Assembly: GCA_026770595.1 (NCBI GenBank)
Contig: MU634158.1
Location: forward strand, 1 to 15,053
DNA: 15,053 bases
Reading direction: 5' to 3'
DNA from: Ochromonadaceae sp. CCMP2298
Taxonomy: Eukaryota > Sar > Synurophyceae > Ochromonadales > Ochromonadaceae
This document shows positions 14,899 through 15,053 of this stretch, one piece after another. The notes under the pieces are model-generated. The model was given only the letters and a program-made list of their open reading frames with translations. It did no database searches and was not told the DNA's origin. Position numbers and translations under genes: made by a program. Within the stretch, counting starts at the first letter, position 1. The number at the start of each line of letters is the position of its first letter.

Positions 14899-15053
14899 AT
14901 GTCATCAAGATCATCCTATCGCTCCCCTGGAAAGTCTCCAGCCAAGACTAACCAGCTTCACCAGATTCAACGTGCTCTCGCAACATCCAAGGAAGCTGAG
15001 TCTGGCAAGACCCTGATCCGCGGAGGCATGACTGGAGTGGCGGTTAAGGCCAA
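14899..15053 (+). CDS. Start of a basic, Ser/Lys-rich protein (cut by window end)
   Basis: The ATG at 14899 (context ACTACCATGTC) opens a frame of 51 complete codons that is still open at the window edge. The start MSSRSSYRSPGKSPAKTNQ contains two SPxK-type motifs (SPGK, SPAK), a pattern found in minor-groove-binding or phospho-regulated basic tails. The next residues (LHQIQRALATSKEAESGKTL) look helical. No family can be named from this fragment. Codon use is consistent with a real gene, and the leader has no other start in frame that I could find. A possible 3' splice site (CTCTTCACAG, ending at 14860) suggests a leader intron. Confidence 0.6.
   Translation, partial: MSSRSSYRSPGKSPAKTNQLHQIQRALATSKEAESGKTLIRGGMTGVAVKA

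Overview
The window is eukaryotic nuclear DNA. It holds genes broken by GT-AG introns (72 to 468 nt), eukaryote-only families (a Qa-SNARE, bZIP factors, EF-hand/C2 proteins), coding exons with GC-rich third positions, and pyrimidine-rich or microsatellite-rich introns. The compact layout (about seven genes in 15 kb, some with very short gaps) suggests a unicellular protist or alga. A stramenopile-type organism is plausible, but nothing here proves the lineage.

Layout, left to right: (1) a membrane PlsC-type acyltransferase, + strand, three exons, 440-2378; (2) a plasma-membrane-type Qa-SNARE (syntaxin), + strand, two exons, 2964-3980; (3) on the - strand, a 719-aa protein with degenerate EF-hands and a Tudor/Agenet-like segment, three exons, 6800-4270; (4) starting divergently from a shared ~0.5 kb spacer, a 1021-aa protein of unknown family, + strand, four exons, 7307-10747, with three nearly identical 40-residue repeats; (5) on the - strand, a 409-aa C2-like/EF-hand protein, two exons, 12312-10791, whose stop lies only 43 bp from the stop of gene 4; (6) on the + strand, two adjacent bZIP domains in different frames, 12637-12888 and 12930-13591, whose exon connections are uncertain; (7) about 1.3 kb of lower-GC sequence with no convincing gene; (8) the first 51 codons of a gene at 14899, cut by the window end.

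Exon structures were assembled by eye from splice consensus and frame continuity. Genes 1 to 5 join cleanly in phase at every junction. The acyltransferase (lipid synthesis or remodelling) and the syntaxin (membrane fusion) both act at membranes, and genes 3 and 5 both carry calcium-type EF-hand motifs, but there is no evidence that the neighbours form a functional unit. The least explained elements are the triple-repeat protein and the tandem bZIP locus.
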